A DNA stretch of 7,718 nt from JBFLXN01 sp040755715 [NCBI: Candidatus Edwardsbacteria bacterium] (GCA_040755715.1 JBFLXN010000132.1:1-7718), one strand, 5' to 3'; shown: positions 1 to 5,758, counted from the first letter of the stretch. The notes: generated by a model from the sequence alone, not told the origin. Translations and numbers: made by a program.

Positions 1-172
1 ACCAGAACCTGGAGTTAGCATAGTAAATATTACACCAAAGCTACTGACAAAAACAACTAAAAAACACTTACAGATCCAATTACAAAAACAATTACCACAC
101 CTATTAGTATAACATATAGGTTAAATAAGGAAATTATTGAAATTCAAAGATTTGGTTTTTTCGCCTCCGGAA
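1..172. other. AT-rich non-coding left edge
   Basis: This stretch lies downstream of the last gene and runs to the window edge. It is very AT-rich, with many A-rich runs on the plus strand. On the minus strand two hydrophobic reading-frame pieces occur, one ending in TAG at 57-59 and one open to the edge. Neither has an ATG near its beginning or a ribosome binding site, and T-rich DNA gives such hydrophobic stretches by chance. I see no gene, promoter or RNA here apart from the hairpin at 167-186. Confidence 0.5.
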
Positions 173-186
173 TCACTGCATTCCGG
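167..186 (-). repeat. 7-bp inverted repeat at the stop codon of the coiled-coil gene
   Basis: Arms 167-173 (ccggaat) and 180-186 (attccgg) pair perfectly around a 6-nt loop that holds part of the stop codon at 173-175. In the minus-strand transcript the stem is followed by an A run, not a U run, so it is not a standard intrinsic terminator. It may protect the mRNA 3' end, or be another copy of the palindromic elements seen elsewhere in the window. The last residues of the protein (AGMQ) are encoded by this element. Confidence 0.6.
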
Positions 187-1345
187 CGCTCGCCTTTCTG
201 GCTTCAATCCTCTGGGCAATCTCCATTTCTTCTCTCCGTCTCATCTCCACCCTTTGGGCAATTTCCAATTCTTCTCTTCTTCTGGCTTCAATCCTGCGAT
301 CCAGGTCAATCACTTTCTTGCGGATTTCTTCAATTTTTTGGGCCAGAGCCATTTCTTCTCGCTTTCTCGCTGATAGACGTTCACTCATTTCTATTTCCTC
401 TTTGCTAAGCGCTTCCATTCTCTGTTCAGGTGTGGCAGAAAGTTCTTTTTGCTTTTCTTCTAACTTTTGCATCGCTTCCTGTAATTCTTTTCTCTTCCCT
501 TCTAACCTGTAAGTAATTTCAAAATCCTCTTTCTTTTTTTCTTCCAAACCGGTTTTTAATTCTTCTTCGTGTCTTTTTAGATTCTCTAGGTCACTCATGG
601 TCTTTCGGGCGTTCTCAATTCTCTTTAAGAGAGCCGCCTCTTCTTGCTTACGCAATTCAATTCTTGCGTCTGTTTCATCATATTCAGTAGCGGTAGCCAG
701 ATGCACTTTTTTATTAGCTAAAAACATAAGGAAAATGGTGCCGATGATACCGAGCAAACCAACCATCCCTATTGGCAGAAAATTGAAAGAGAATTTGGTA
801 TTGCCAACATTGGCTATTTGTCCCTTTAGCGGGAGGCCTAAAGCCACAAATCCTAACGGTCTGTCTTTCATCATCACTGGAGCAATTATCTCAAAGCTTT
901 TTTCACCATTCTTTGACTGGCGCTCCGCTTTTAACAGAGAAGCAGTCTTTCCGGCGAGATTAAAGTCCGGTGGAGGAGTATAAACTTCTCCTACCATTTC
1001 CTTCTTTATGTGCGCCGAGATTTTTCTGTTAGAATCAGCAATCAAAAAGTAAGTCAGGTCAGGATTGTCTTCTTTGGCTTCCTTAACCAGAGGTTCCAAG
1101 AGAATCTCTCTTTCAACTTCATCAGTGGTCAACAAGCCATCCTTGGCTCTCTGAGCCAGTTGTTTGCTAATCACCAGAGCCCTCTTTTCTATTTCCTGAT
1201 TGGCTTGGCGTAAAGGGTCATCTTTGCTAGAACTGGGAGTAGCACTCTTTGACAGGAAGAATCCTAAACCTGTCAGAAGAATCAAAAACCAAAGAGAAAT
1301 CACAATCCCAAAACTCAAAATTGAAGGTGCTTTTTTTTCAGCCAT
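173..1345 (-). CDS. Two-pass membrane sensor-like protein with repeat coiled coil
   Basis: This 390-residue protein is not one I can assign to a named family. Residues 10-32 form a membrane segment after a short Lys-containing start. Residues about 43-186 would lie outside the membrane and resemble a small Cache/PAS-like sensor fold: strands around YFLIADSNRKIS (99-110) and, near 151-172, FEIIAPVMM and PLGFVALGLPL. Residues 188-210 are a second membrane segment. The remainder is a highly charged cytoplasmic coiled coil whose last part is five tandem 14-residue units (314-383). No kinase, cyclase, HAMP or methyl-accepting output domain is visible, so it may be a structural or scaffolding envelope protein rather than a signalling one. 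The start is ATG at 1345, with GGAGGT 9 nt upstream. A sigma70-type promoter (1376-1404) lies just ahead, so it is probably transcribed on its own. The sensor-domain call is inference from strand pattern. Confidence 0.85.
   Translation of the reverse strand: MAEKKAPSILSFGIVISLWFLILLTGLGFFLSKSATPSSSKDDPLRQANQEIEKRALVISKQLAQRAKDGLLTTDEVEREILLEPLVKEAKEDNPDLTYFLIADSNRKISAHIKKEMVGEVYTPPPDFNLAGKTASLLKAERQSKNGEKSFEIIAPVMMKDRPLGFVALGLPLKGQIANVGNTKFSFNFLPIGMVGLLGIIGTIFLMFLANKKVHLATATEYDETDARIELRKQEEAALLKRIENARKTMSDLENLKRHEEELKTGLEEKKKEDFEITYRLEGKRKELQEAMQKLEEKQKELSATPEQRMEALSKEEIEMSERLSARKREEMALAQKIEEIRKKVIDLDRRIEARRREELEIAQRVEMRRREEMEIAQRIEARKASAGMQ
197..406 (-). repeat. Five tandem 42-bp (14-residue) coiled-coil repeats
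   Basis: Residues 314-383 of the membrane protein divide without gaps into five 14-residue units. The two most alike are RREELEIAQRVEMR and RREEMEIAQRIEAR; earlier units are SKEEIEMSERLSAR, KREEMALAQKIEEI and RKKVIDLDRRIEAR. At DNA level the 42-bp period is plain: tctgggcaat at 211-220 recurs as tttgggcaat at 253-262. Fourteen residues are two heptads, so unit number sets coiled-coil length. The near-identity of the last two units points to recent duplication, and copy number could vary between strains. Confidence 0.85.
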
Positions 1346-1375
1346 TTCTTTTTTACCTCCATATTTAACACTGTA

Positions 1376-1404
1376 AATTTATCAGAAATCGGGGGAAATG
1401 TCAA
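1376..1404 (-). promoter_or_regulatory. Sigma70-type promoter for the coiled-coil membrane gene
   Basis: On the minus strand a perfect TTGACA (1404-1399) is followed by a 17-nt spacer and TAAATT (1381-1376), which matches the -10 consensus at four of six positions. A TG dinucleotide one base before the -10 makes it an extended -10 promoter. The start codon lies about 30 nt downstream of the -10 box, with an intervening GGAGGT ribosome site. It sits in the 86-bp gap behind the deacetylase gene, so the last gene has its own transcription start. Confidence 0.7.
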
Positions 1405-1416
1405 GAGTTTTTTTGA

Positions 1417-1440
1417 GATTTCTGAAGAAGCTCAGAAATC
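1417..1440 (-). repeat. 9-bp inverted repeat at the end of the deacetylase gene
   Basis: Arms 1417-1425 (gatttctga) and 1432-1440 (tcagaaatc) pair perfectly over a 6-nt loop. The arm at 1432-1440 encodes the last residues and stop codon of the deacetylase. On the minus strand the stem is followed by TC and then seven A, so it lacks the U tract of an intrinsic terminator. A third copy of the 9-mer lies at 1382-1390, inside the spacer of the promoter that follows. It may still slow or end transcription, or protect the 3' end. Confidence 0.6.
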
Positions 1441-2379
1441 AGAGAGCGAATTTTTCAGAGCTCTCTTTTTAAAGATAATCGTGCCATTGGCACAGAAATT
1501 GATAATTCTCCCAGTGATGTCTTCTATCCAATATAAAGGACTCTTTGGATTAAGTTTAATCTTAAGGTCAAAAGTTGTATCAACGATATAAACTCCGGTC
1601 CTCTTTAAAGCGAAAAAGTCTATGATATTATTTTGTCTCTCCCGCCTACCAAATCCCGCCATGGCGGGAGGCGGGCAGGTCGGATAAAAAGCACAAGCGG
1701 CTAAATAACCTGCTTCCTCGGCGATCTCTTCTACCTTTTGATTATATCTCCCAAATGGATAGGAGAGAAATTGGACTGGAACATTTAGATGTTGTTCTAA
1801 GATTTCTTTTGATTCCTTCAATTCTCTTTTTACTTCTTGAGGATTCATTCTAGTGAGGTCAGAATGAGTCTTCGTATGCGAACCAATAATAAATCCTGCT
1901 TTAGCCATTTCCTGGATTTGGCTCAAGTCCATTTGTCGGAATTTTCTCCCGAAAAAATTAACATCCCAAGTATTTTCTTTGCCGATGAAATCAGTTACTA
2001 CAAAAATCGTAGCGGTAAAACCGTTTTCTTTTAATACTGGATAGGCATAAGTGTAAATGTTCTCATATCCATCATCAAAGGTTAAAACAAAGGATTTTGC
2101 CACAGGTTGCTTGCCAGTTCTGTAGTATTCAATTAGTTTGTTTAGTGAGAGTGGCTGGTAATTATTTTCTTTTAAATAGTTCATTTGTCGAGCAAATTGC
2201 CTGGGGATATTCCAAGTTCCACCTAATTCAAATTTTGTATCAATCTTATGGTAAACTAAAATTGGTACGAAATCTTTGCCAGGTTGTCCGTAGCGCCAAA
2301 GCCAAAAGAGCCAGAGTCCGACAAAGCAAACAATAAAAAAGGCAAGAAGAAAAAGAACGAAGAAGAACAACGGGTTCAT
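1432..2379 (-). CDS. Membrane-anchored polysaccharide deacetylase (NodB fold)
   Basis: This carbohydrate esterase 4 family protein (315 aa from ATG 2379) should remove N- or O-acetyl groups from a cell-surface glycan outside the membrane. A hydrophobic anchor fills about residues 2-28. The NodB motifs are in order: TFDDGY with the catalytic and metal aspartates at 102-103, SHTKTH with metal ligands H168 and H172, and SYPFGRYN (206-213) as the third motif. VPILVYHKID near residue 40 is typical of the YadE/PgdA-like branch. Between FYPT and NNIIDFF, about 15 residues (235-249, starting CPPPAMAGFGRR) are encoded by a GC-rich palindromic element and look like an in-frame insertion in the last third of the domain. 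The reading frame also extends to a TTG at 2394, but ATG 2379 opens directly into the anchor; neither has a strong ribosome site. The glycan substrate is unknown. Confidence 0.9.
   Translation of the reverse strand: MNPLFFFVLFLLAFFIVCFVGLWLFWLWRYGQPGKDFVPILVYHKIDTKFELGGTWNIPRQFARQMNYLKENNYQPLSLNKLIEYYRTGKQPVAKSFVLTFDDGYENIYTYAYPVLKENGFTATIFVVTDFIGKENTWDVNFFGRKFRQMDLSQIQEMAKAGFIIGSHTKTHSDLTRMNPQEVKRELKESKEILEQHLNVPVQFLSYPFGRYNQKVEEIAEEAGYLAACAFYPTCPPPAMAGFGRRERQNNIIDFFALKRTGVYIVDTTFDLKIKLNPKSPLYWIEDITGRIINFCANGTIIFKKRALKNSLSDF
1641..1680 (-). repeat. GC-rich palindromic element inserted in frame in the deacetylase
   Basis: A perfect 14-nt palindrome cccgccatggcggg (1655-1668) is nested within a second inverted pair, cccgcct (1641-1647) and aggcggg (1669-1675), and is followed by caggt (1676-1680). 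GC content is far above the surrounding gene. The minus strand reads through it in frame. The boundaries are uncertain by several bases because no uninterrupted copy is available. The end ggcgggcaggt (1670-1680) recurs with one mismatch at 4425-4435, which suggests a dispersed family. Confidence 0.75.
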
Positions 2380-2411
2380 ATTTTGCTCTGTCAATTAGAT
2401 AACGAATAGAA

Positions 2412-2642
2412 CTATTCTCTTTCCAGCCGTGGATAGGCAAAGAAGACAAAGCCAGAACCAGCTAAAGCCCCGGTCATCAATCTTAGCCATTGATTTCCTT
2501 GACGCCATCCTAAAAGTTGAGTAGAACCATCAATCACTTGCCAAGGCGGGGGTGATTTATAGTTTAGCCCCGTATTAAATACGGGGTCGGATTTAGCATT
2601 TGAGATTATTGATTCCGAAGTAGCAAGATTAAAAGTAGTCGC
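2412..2642 (-). pseudogene. C-terminal remnant of a DUF2085 membrane protein
   Basis: An open frame directly after the korB stop ends at TAG 2412-2414. Its last 45 or so codons (from about 2546) contain VIDGSTQLLGWRQ followed by NQWLRLMTGALAGSG and a hydrophobic end. This matches my recollection of the C-terminal half of DUF2085 proteins, which carry a DG-TQLLG-R motif followed by N-LR-LTG. The N-terminal half, with its CHQ and CARCTGIYLG motifs, is absent and I found it in no frame nearby. No start codon or ribosome site precedes the frame. The preceding codons include a perfect palindrome (2568-2586) and do not look like the family. The piece is therefore a truncated relic, probably untranslated. 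A 6-bp hairpin (2404-2417) overlaps its stop. The alternative is a chance open frame. Confidence 0.6.
2568..2586. repeat. Perfect 19-nt palindrome (ccccgtatt / aatacgggg)
   Basis: Nine-base arms 2568-2576 and 2578-2586 pair perfectly around a single A. It lies just upstream of the region that matches DUF2085, close to where the lost 5' part of that gene would join. It is not followed by a T run on either strand, so it is not a terminator. It is one of several short palindromes in the gene junctions of this window. Confidence 0.75.
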
Positions 2643-2647
2643 GTCCG

Positions 2648-3577
2648 TTAACCACCCACCAGTGCTTCTACTCCTGTTTCTGCTTCTTCTCTCTCAGTTA
2701 CTTCATATTTCATATATTTCTCTCCCAATACTTGGCTAAACCAAGTATTCATTGAGTCCAGAAAAGTCGGCCGCTCTTTGTCTACAAATTTGCCGACGAT
2801 AAACGGTTTTTGAAATTCAATGTCTGCTTCTTTGGTACTCACTCCATGTTTGATAGCCGCATTTTCCTTATAGAATTTCATCAAATTAAGTCCTGTGCCC
2901 AACCGGTTTCTTCTGGCATAGAGTGTCGGACAGGGAGAGATTGCTTCCACAAAAGAAAGCCCCTTTTTCCTCAAAGCCTCAGCCATGGCGTTAGTCAGTT
3001 GCCGCACATGCAAAACCGTCCATCTGGCTATATAGACAGCTCCACAAGATTCAGCCAAATAGGGTAAATTAAAAGGTTGTTCAAAATTACCATAGGGAGT
3101 GGTTGAGGTGTTAGCGGTTAGAGGTGTGGTCGGAGCCAATTGCCCCCCCGTCATTCCGTAGTTGAAATTATTAACACAAATAATAGTGAGGTCTATATTC
3201 CTTCTGGCAGCGTGAATAAAGTGATTGCCACCAATAGAAATTAAATCTCCATCACCACTAAAGACTACTACCTTTAATTCTGGATTGGCCAGTTTCAATC
3301 CGGTGGCAAAAGGAATAGCTCGGCCGTGTGTGGTGTGAAATGAATCAAGTTTAATATATCCCGCCACCCTTCCCGTGCAGCCAATGCCAGAAACGACGCA
3401 GACTTTTTGCAGGTCTAATTTTGTCTTTTCTAAAGCGGCGATGAATGCGTTTACCGCTGTGCCCAAACCGCAGGTTGGACACCAAATATGAGGCATCCGG
3501 TCCATCCGAAGCAAAGGCTCCATCGGATGTTTCTCTTCTACTTTTTTTTCTGCCACAACTTCTTCAGTATTTTCCAT
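2648..3577 (-). CDS. korB: 2-oxoacid:ferredoxin oxidoreductase, beta subunit
   Basis: This 309-residue subunit binds thiamine diphosphate and a [4Fe-4S] cluster, and with the alpha subunit oxidatively decarboxylates a 2-oxoacid to an acyl-CoA. The four cluster cysteines are visible: C33 and C36 in WCPTCG, C67 in GIGCTGR and C216 in SPCPTLYARRN, with spacing like that of characterised beta subunits. The diphosphate/Mg site is GDGD (108-111), followed by GGNHFIHAARRN and NNFNYGMTGGQ. The usual CPGCG is CPTCG here. A GTG at 3607 would add ten residues, but ATG 3577 has GGAGG eight nt upstream and is preferred. The gene follows the HEPN remnant directly, and alpha lies beyond the MNT-HEPN pair. 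Substrate cannot be fixed: 2-oxoglutarate (Kor) or 2-oxoisovalerate (Vor) are both possible, so the symbol is tentative. Confidence 0.93.
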   Translation of the reverse strand: MENTEEVVAEKKVEEKHPMEPLLRMDRMPHIWCPTCGLGTAVNAFIAALEKTKLDLQKVCVVSGIGCTGRVAGYIKLDSFHTTHGRAIPFATGLKLANPELKVVVFSGDGDLISIGGNHFIHAARRNIDLTIICVNNFNYGMTGGQLAPTTPLTANTSTTPYGNFEQPFNLPYLAESCGAVYIARWTVLHVRQLTNAMAEALRKKGLSFVEAISPCPTLYARRNRLGTGLNLMKFYKENAAIKHGVSTKEADIEFQKPFIVGKFVDKERPTFLDSMNTWFSQVLGEKYMKYEVTEREEAETGVEALVGG

Positions 3578-3585
3578 AAGTATTT

Positions 3586-3590
3586 CCTCC
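3586..3590 (-). promoter_or_regulatory. Ribosome binding site that fixes the korB start
   Basis: GGAGG at 3590-3586 lies eight nt ahead of ATG 3577 and inside the longer frame that begins at GTG 3607. That placement makes ATG 3577 the real start and puts the site in the short gap behind the HEPN stop at 3604-3606. korB can therefore be translated whether or not the decayed upstream gene is. Confidence 0.8.
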
Positions 3591-3603
3591 CAAAATTTGT
3601 TTT

Positions 3604-3929
3604 TCACTTTTGCGAAAAAGTGGAATTAAGTTTAAATTCCTTCGTTAATCTTTCAAAAAGATTGAGAGTCTTTTCTACATCTTTCAGCGCTTCTTTGGCA
3701 TCTTCCCTCTCAAACAATTCGCTTGCCGGAATAAGAGATGTTTCGTCGCCATAAAAGGCGTGGCTTCGCTCTTCTGCGAAATTTTTAGAAATCTTGACTA
3801 TCTCCTCCAAAGCCTCTGAGCCTCTCTTATCACATCTGCGTAGGCCTCTTCAGCGAACAAGGTCTGCCATGCTTTTTGTCTCTTTCTTGCTCGCTCCAAG
3901 TAATCCACGGCCAGAGTTTTTGTATTCAT
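3604..3929 (-). pseudogene. HEPN-domain gene, frameshifted with a central deletion
   Basis: The gene starts at ATG 3929, overlapping the MNT stop as ATGA. The first 38 codons read as the first two helices of a HEPN protein (MNTKTLAVDYLERARKRQKA, then AYADVIREAQ). The frame then goes wrong at about 3816 and stops at TAG 3798-3800. The C-terminal half continues in the next frame: EALEEIVKISKNF, then HAFYGDE and IPASELFEREDA, ending at TGA 3604. Restoring one G (CAGAGG to CAGGAGG) rejoins the frames as REAQEALEE. Even so, the repaired protein is only about 109 residues, and some 25-35 residues expected between the halves, where these families carry an HDVG-like segment, seem missing. HEPN partners of MNT proteins are RNase-type toxins or RNA-binding proteins. 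This copy should be inactive. An assembly error could explain the frameshift but not the missing segment. Confidence 0.75.
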
Positions 3930-4395
3930 AGCACTATTTCTTCACCAGGTTTGGCATTCCGCTTTAGTATCCAGTAGGGGTCCCCCTCGGCATCCAGTTT
4001 CCTTTCTGCACCCAGTTCTTTCAATCGCTTTTTGACTCTTTTCAGTATGTTTTTAAAGAAATCGTTTCTGTCAAATATGATTTCTGAATTGATAGTCATA
4101 TCCAGATAAAAAGGTTTCGTCTCCTCCGCTTCTTCAGGCGTAAGAAGAACGGTGGAAACTTTTTCCATAAACTCTTCAGAGATTTTTTGATAGAAGCGAT
4201 ACATTTCTTCTCTTCTTTGCAGTCTTCAGGGGGGAAATTTTTTTTGACCAGAACTAAGTCAATATCAGAATTAGGGGTTGTCCTGCCACTCACTTGAGAG
4301 CCAAAGATAACCGCAGAGATCAGGTCGTCTCTCCACTCATTTTTCAAGACTCTTATAAATTTGTTTACTTCTTTTTTTATCTTCGTGTTTTTCAC
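3926..4395 (-). pseudogene. MNT nucleotidyltransferase gene with a single-base frameshift
   Basis: Codons 1-57 from GTG 4395 encode a minimal nucleotidyltransferase with the active site intact: FGSQVSGRTTPNSDIDLVLV has G32-S33, exactly ten residues, then D44-x-D46. After NFPPE (near 4225) the frame turns into Lys/Arg-rich nonsense, ending at 4096. The true C-terminal half continues one frame over from RLQRREEMYRFYQ through TPEEAEE and PFYLDMT, where D35 (numbered from ATG 4204) is the likely third acidic residue, to LVL at TGA 3926. Adding one A (GAAGA to GAAAGA) restores PERLQRREEM and a protein of about 148 residues, normal for the family. A GGAGGGG ribosome site precedes the GTG. In MNT-HEPN pairs the MNT partner is the antitoxin that AMPylates or binds the HEPN toxin. 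The pair sits between korA and korB, which is a guest position. A sequencing error is the main alternative. Confidence 0.8.
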
Positions 4396-4410
4396 TTTTA
4401 CCCCTCCCTT

Positions 4411-4435
4411 TCCACCACAGTGACGGCGGACAGGT
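4411..4435. repeat. Imperfect GC-rich palindrome sharing its end with the deacetylase element
   Basis: The 20 bases from 4411 to 4430 form an imperfect inverted repeat (tccaccac against the complement of gacggcgga) and lead into caggt (4431-4435). The stretch ggcggacaggt (4425-4435) matches ggcgggcaggt at 1670-1680 with one mismatch. I read it as a decayed copy of the same dispersed element, lying just upstream of the MNT gene. Confidence 0.5.
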
Positions 4436-4437
4436 AT

Positions 4438-4458
4438 CCCTCCCCCACTGGGAGAGGG
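4438..4458 (-). repeat. C/G-rich hairpin repeat just behind korA
   Basis: Nine-base arms 4438-4446 and 4450-4458 surround a 3-nt loop. In minus-strand RNA every position pairs, one of them as a G-U wobble. It starts 13 nt behind the korA stop and has no U run after it, so it is not a standard terminator. It resembles the CCCTCTCCC-type interspersed hairpins found in many bacterial genomes. It separates korA from the inserted MNT-HEPN pair. Confidence 0.65.
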
Positions 4459-4471
4459 AAGGGTAGAGGTG

Positions 4472-5629
4472 TCATTTCACCGCTTCTTTAATCGCCTTTA
4501 AAATATCTTCTGGTTTGTGGACCCAGCCGCCGCCATGTGGGACCAAGATGGCTTTAGCGTTGCCTGCTGAACATCTCTCCACTTCCAAGACCATCTGTCC
4601 ATAATTAATCTCTGGCACGACAAAAGCTTTTACTTTCTTGGCTAATTCCCTGATTCTTCTTTCCGGAAATGGCCAGACTACAATCAGTCTGATAATGCCC
4701 ACTCTTATTTTTTCCTTTCTTGCCATCTCAATGGCTTTTAATGCTACTCTGGAACTTATGCCGTAAGAAAGAACAATTACTTCCGCCTCATCTATATCTT
4801 CTTCTTCAAATTTCACAATCTTATCCGCATTAAGTCTAATCTTCTCTATCAATCGCCTGACACATTTTTCTTGACATTCCCAGGACATTATCGGATAGCC
4901 TCTTTCATCATGAGTCAATCCTGTCACATGAAATTTATATCCCTCACCCGCCTTGACCATAAAAGGCATCAGGTCTTTATCGGACTTAAAAGGAAGATAT
5001 TTCTCCTTTGGCCCCTGATACCACTTTCTCTCTACCAATTCAATTTTATCAGGTTGAGGAATGACTACTTTTTCGGTCATATGTCCGACGCATTCATCCA
5101 TCATCAAGAAAACTGGGATCCGGTATTTTTCAGAAAGATTAAATGCGTCAATGGTGAAGTCAAAGCATTCTTGTGGTGAATTTGGTGAAAGGGCGATTAT
5201 TTCGTAATCACCATGAGAACCCCATCTCACCTGCATCATATCTCCCTGGCCAGTTAATGTTGGCAAACCGGTGGAGGGACCTCCTCTTTGCACATCAACA
5301 AAGACACAAGGGGTCTCCAGCATACAGGCTAAACCAATGTGTTCTTGCATTAGAGAAAATCCTGGCCCAGAAGTAACTGTCATTGACTTCGCTCCGGCCC
5401 AAACCGCTCCTAAAATCGCAATAGAAGCCGCGATTTCATCTTCCATCTGAATAAAGATACCGCCGACTTCGGGAAATCTCTCAGAGATTCTTTCCGCTAT
5501 TTCAGTTGATGGTGTAATTGGATAGCCGGCAAAAAAACGGCAGCCGGCGGCTAAGGCCCCCTCGGCACAGGCATGATCTCCATCAAGATAATGTGCGCCG
5601 GTCAAAACACCTTTTGGGTCTGCTTTCAT
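4472..5629 (-). CDS. korA: 2-oxoacid:ferredoxin oxidoreductase, alpha subunit
   Basis: This 385-residue subunit carries domains I and II of the oxidoreductase. YPITPSTEIAERI (36-48) is the substrate-binding signature, E63 and E65 in QMEDEIA fit the conserved acidic motif near the cofactor, TSGPGFSLM (86-94) and DVQRGGPSTGLPT (112-124) are family hallmarks, and VRWGSHGDYEIIALSP follows. The C-terminal part (from about 260) is the transketolase C-like domain. At 385 residues it lacks the fused gamma domain of the roughly 600-residue two-subunit enzymes, so a separate gamma protein is needed. The GLPT-x-GQGDMMQ region reminds me of VorB-type alpha subunits as much as KorA, so the substrate (2-oxoglutarate or a branched-chain 2-oxoacid) is open. 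ATG 5629 has GGAG five nt upstream. The neighbours are the ferredoxin subunit upstream and korB downstream, past the MNT-HEPN pair. Confidence 0.93.
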   Translation of the reverse strand: MKADPKGVLTGAHYLDGDHACAEGALAAGCRFFAGYPITPSTEIAERISERFPEVGGIFIQMEDEIAASIAILGAVWAGAKSMTVTSGPGFSLMQEHIGLACMLETPCVFVDVQRGGPSTGLPTLTGQGDMMQVRWGSHGDYEIIALSPNSPQECFDFTIDAFNLSEKYRIPVFLMMDECVGHMTEKVVIPQPDKIELVERKWYQGPKEKYLPFKSDKDLMPFMVKAGEGYKFHVTGLTHDERGYPIMSWECQEKCVRRLIEKIRLNADKIVKFEEEDIDEAEVIVLSYGISSRVALKAIEMARKEKIRVGIIRLIVVWPFPERRIRELAKKVKAFVVPEINYGQMVLEVERCSAGNAKAILVPHGGGWVHKPEDILKAIKEAVK

Positions 5630-5731
5630 TTCTTCTCCTTTTCTTAACCTTGTTCTGTAACCATATTTAGAAATTTAACCTTTCTTGCTCCTCTTTTTAT
5701 TCTTAATTTTGGATTTTGATATATCATTTTG

Positions 5732-5758
5732 CCCTCGTCCTGAGCTCAGGCTGAAGGG
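5732..5758. repeat. Palindromic element with cctgagctcagg core, upstream of korA
   Basis: A perfect 12-nt palindrome (5739-5750) is flanked by imperfectly paired ccct (5732-5735) and aaggg (5754-5758) ends. This style of element, a TGAGCTCA core with CTTC/GAAG-like flanks, is found dispersed in many environmental genomes. It lies in a 151-bp gap before korA, between AT-rich stretches that repeat ATCAAAA-type words. No good promoter could be placed in that gap. Confidence 0.65.

Noticed and set aside
1-138. Hydrophobic minus-strand pieces that could be joined by a frameshift into a membrane protein running off the left edge
   Set aside because: No start codon with a ribosome site, a stop at 57-59, and T-rich DNA encodes hydrophobic residues by default.
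167-186. Intrinsic terminator behind the coiled-coil gene
   Set aside because: The stem is good, but the following bases on the transcribed strand are A, not T, so the U tract is missing.
597-983. 128-codon plus-strand frame opposite the coiled-coil membrane gene
   Set aside because: It lies antisense to a well-supported gene, and its composition follows from the complementary strand; there is no independent evidence of coding.
1417-1440. Intrinsic terminator behind the deacetylase gene
   Set aside because: Same reason: the 9-bp stem is followed by an A run in the transcript.
2246-2449. 67-codon minus-strand frame over the deacetylase start
   Set aside because: It overlaps the strongly supported deacetylase anchor and the DUF2085 relic in a different frame and has no family features.
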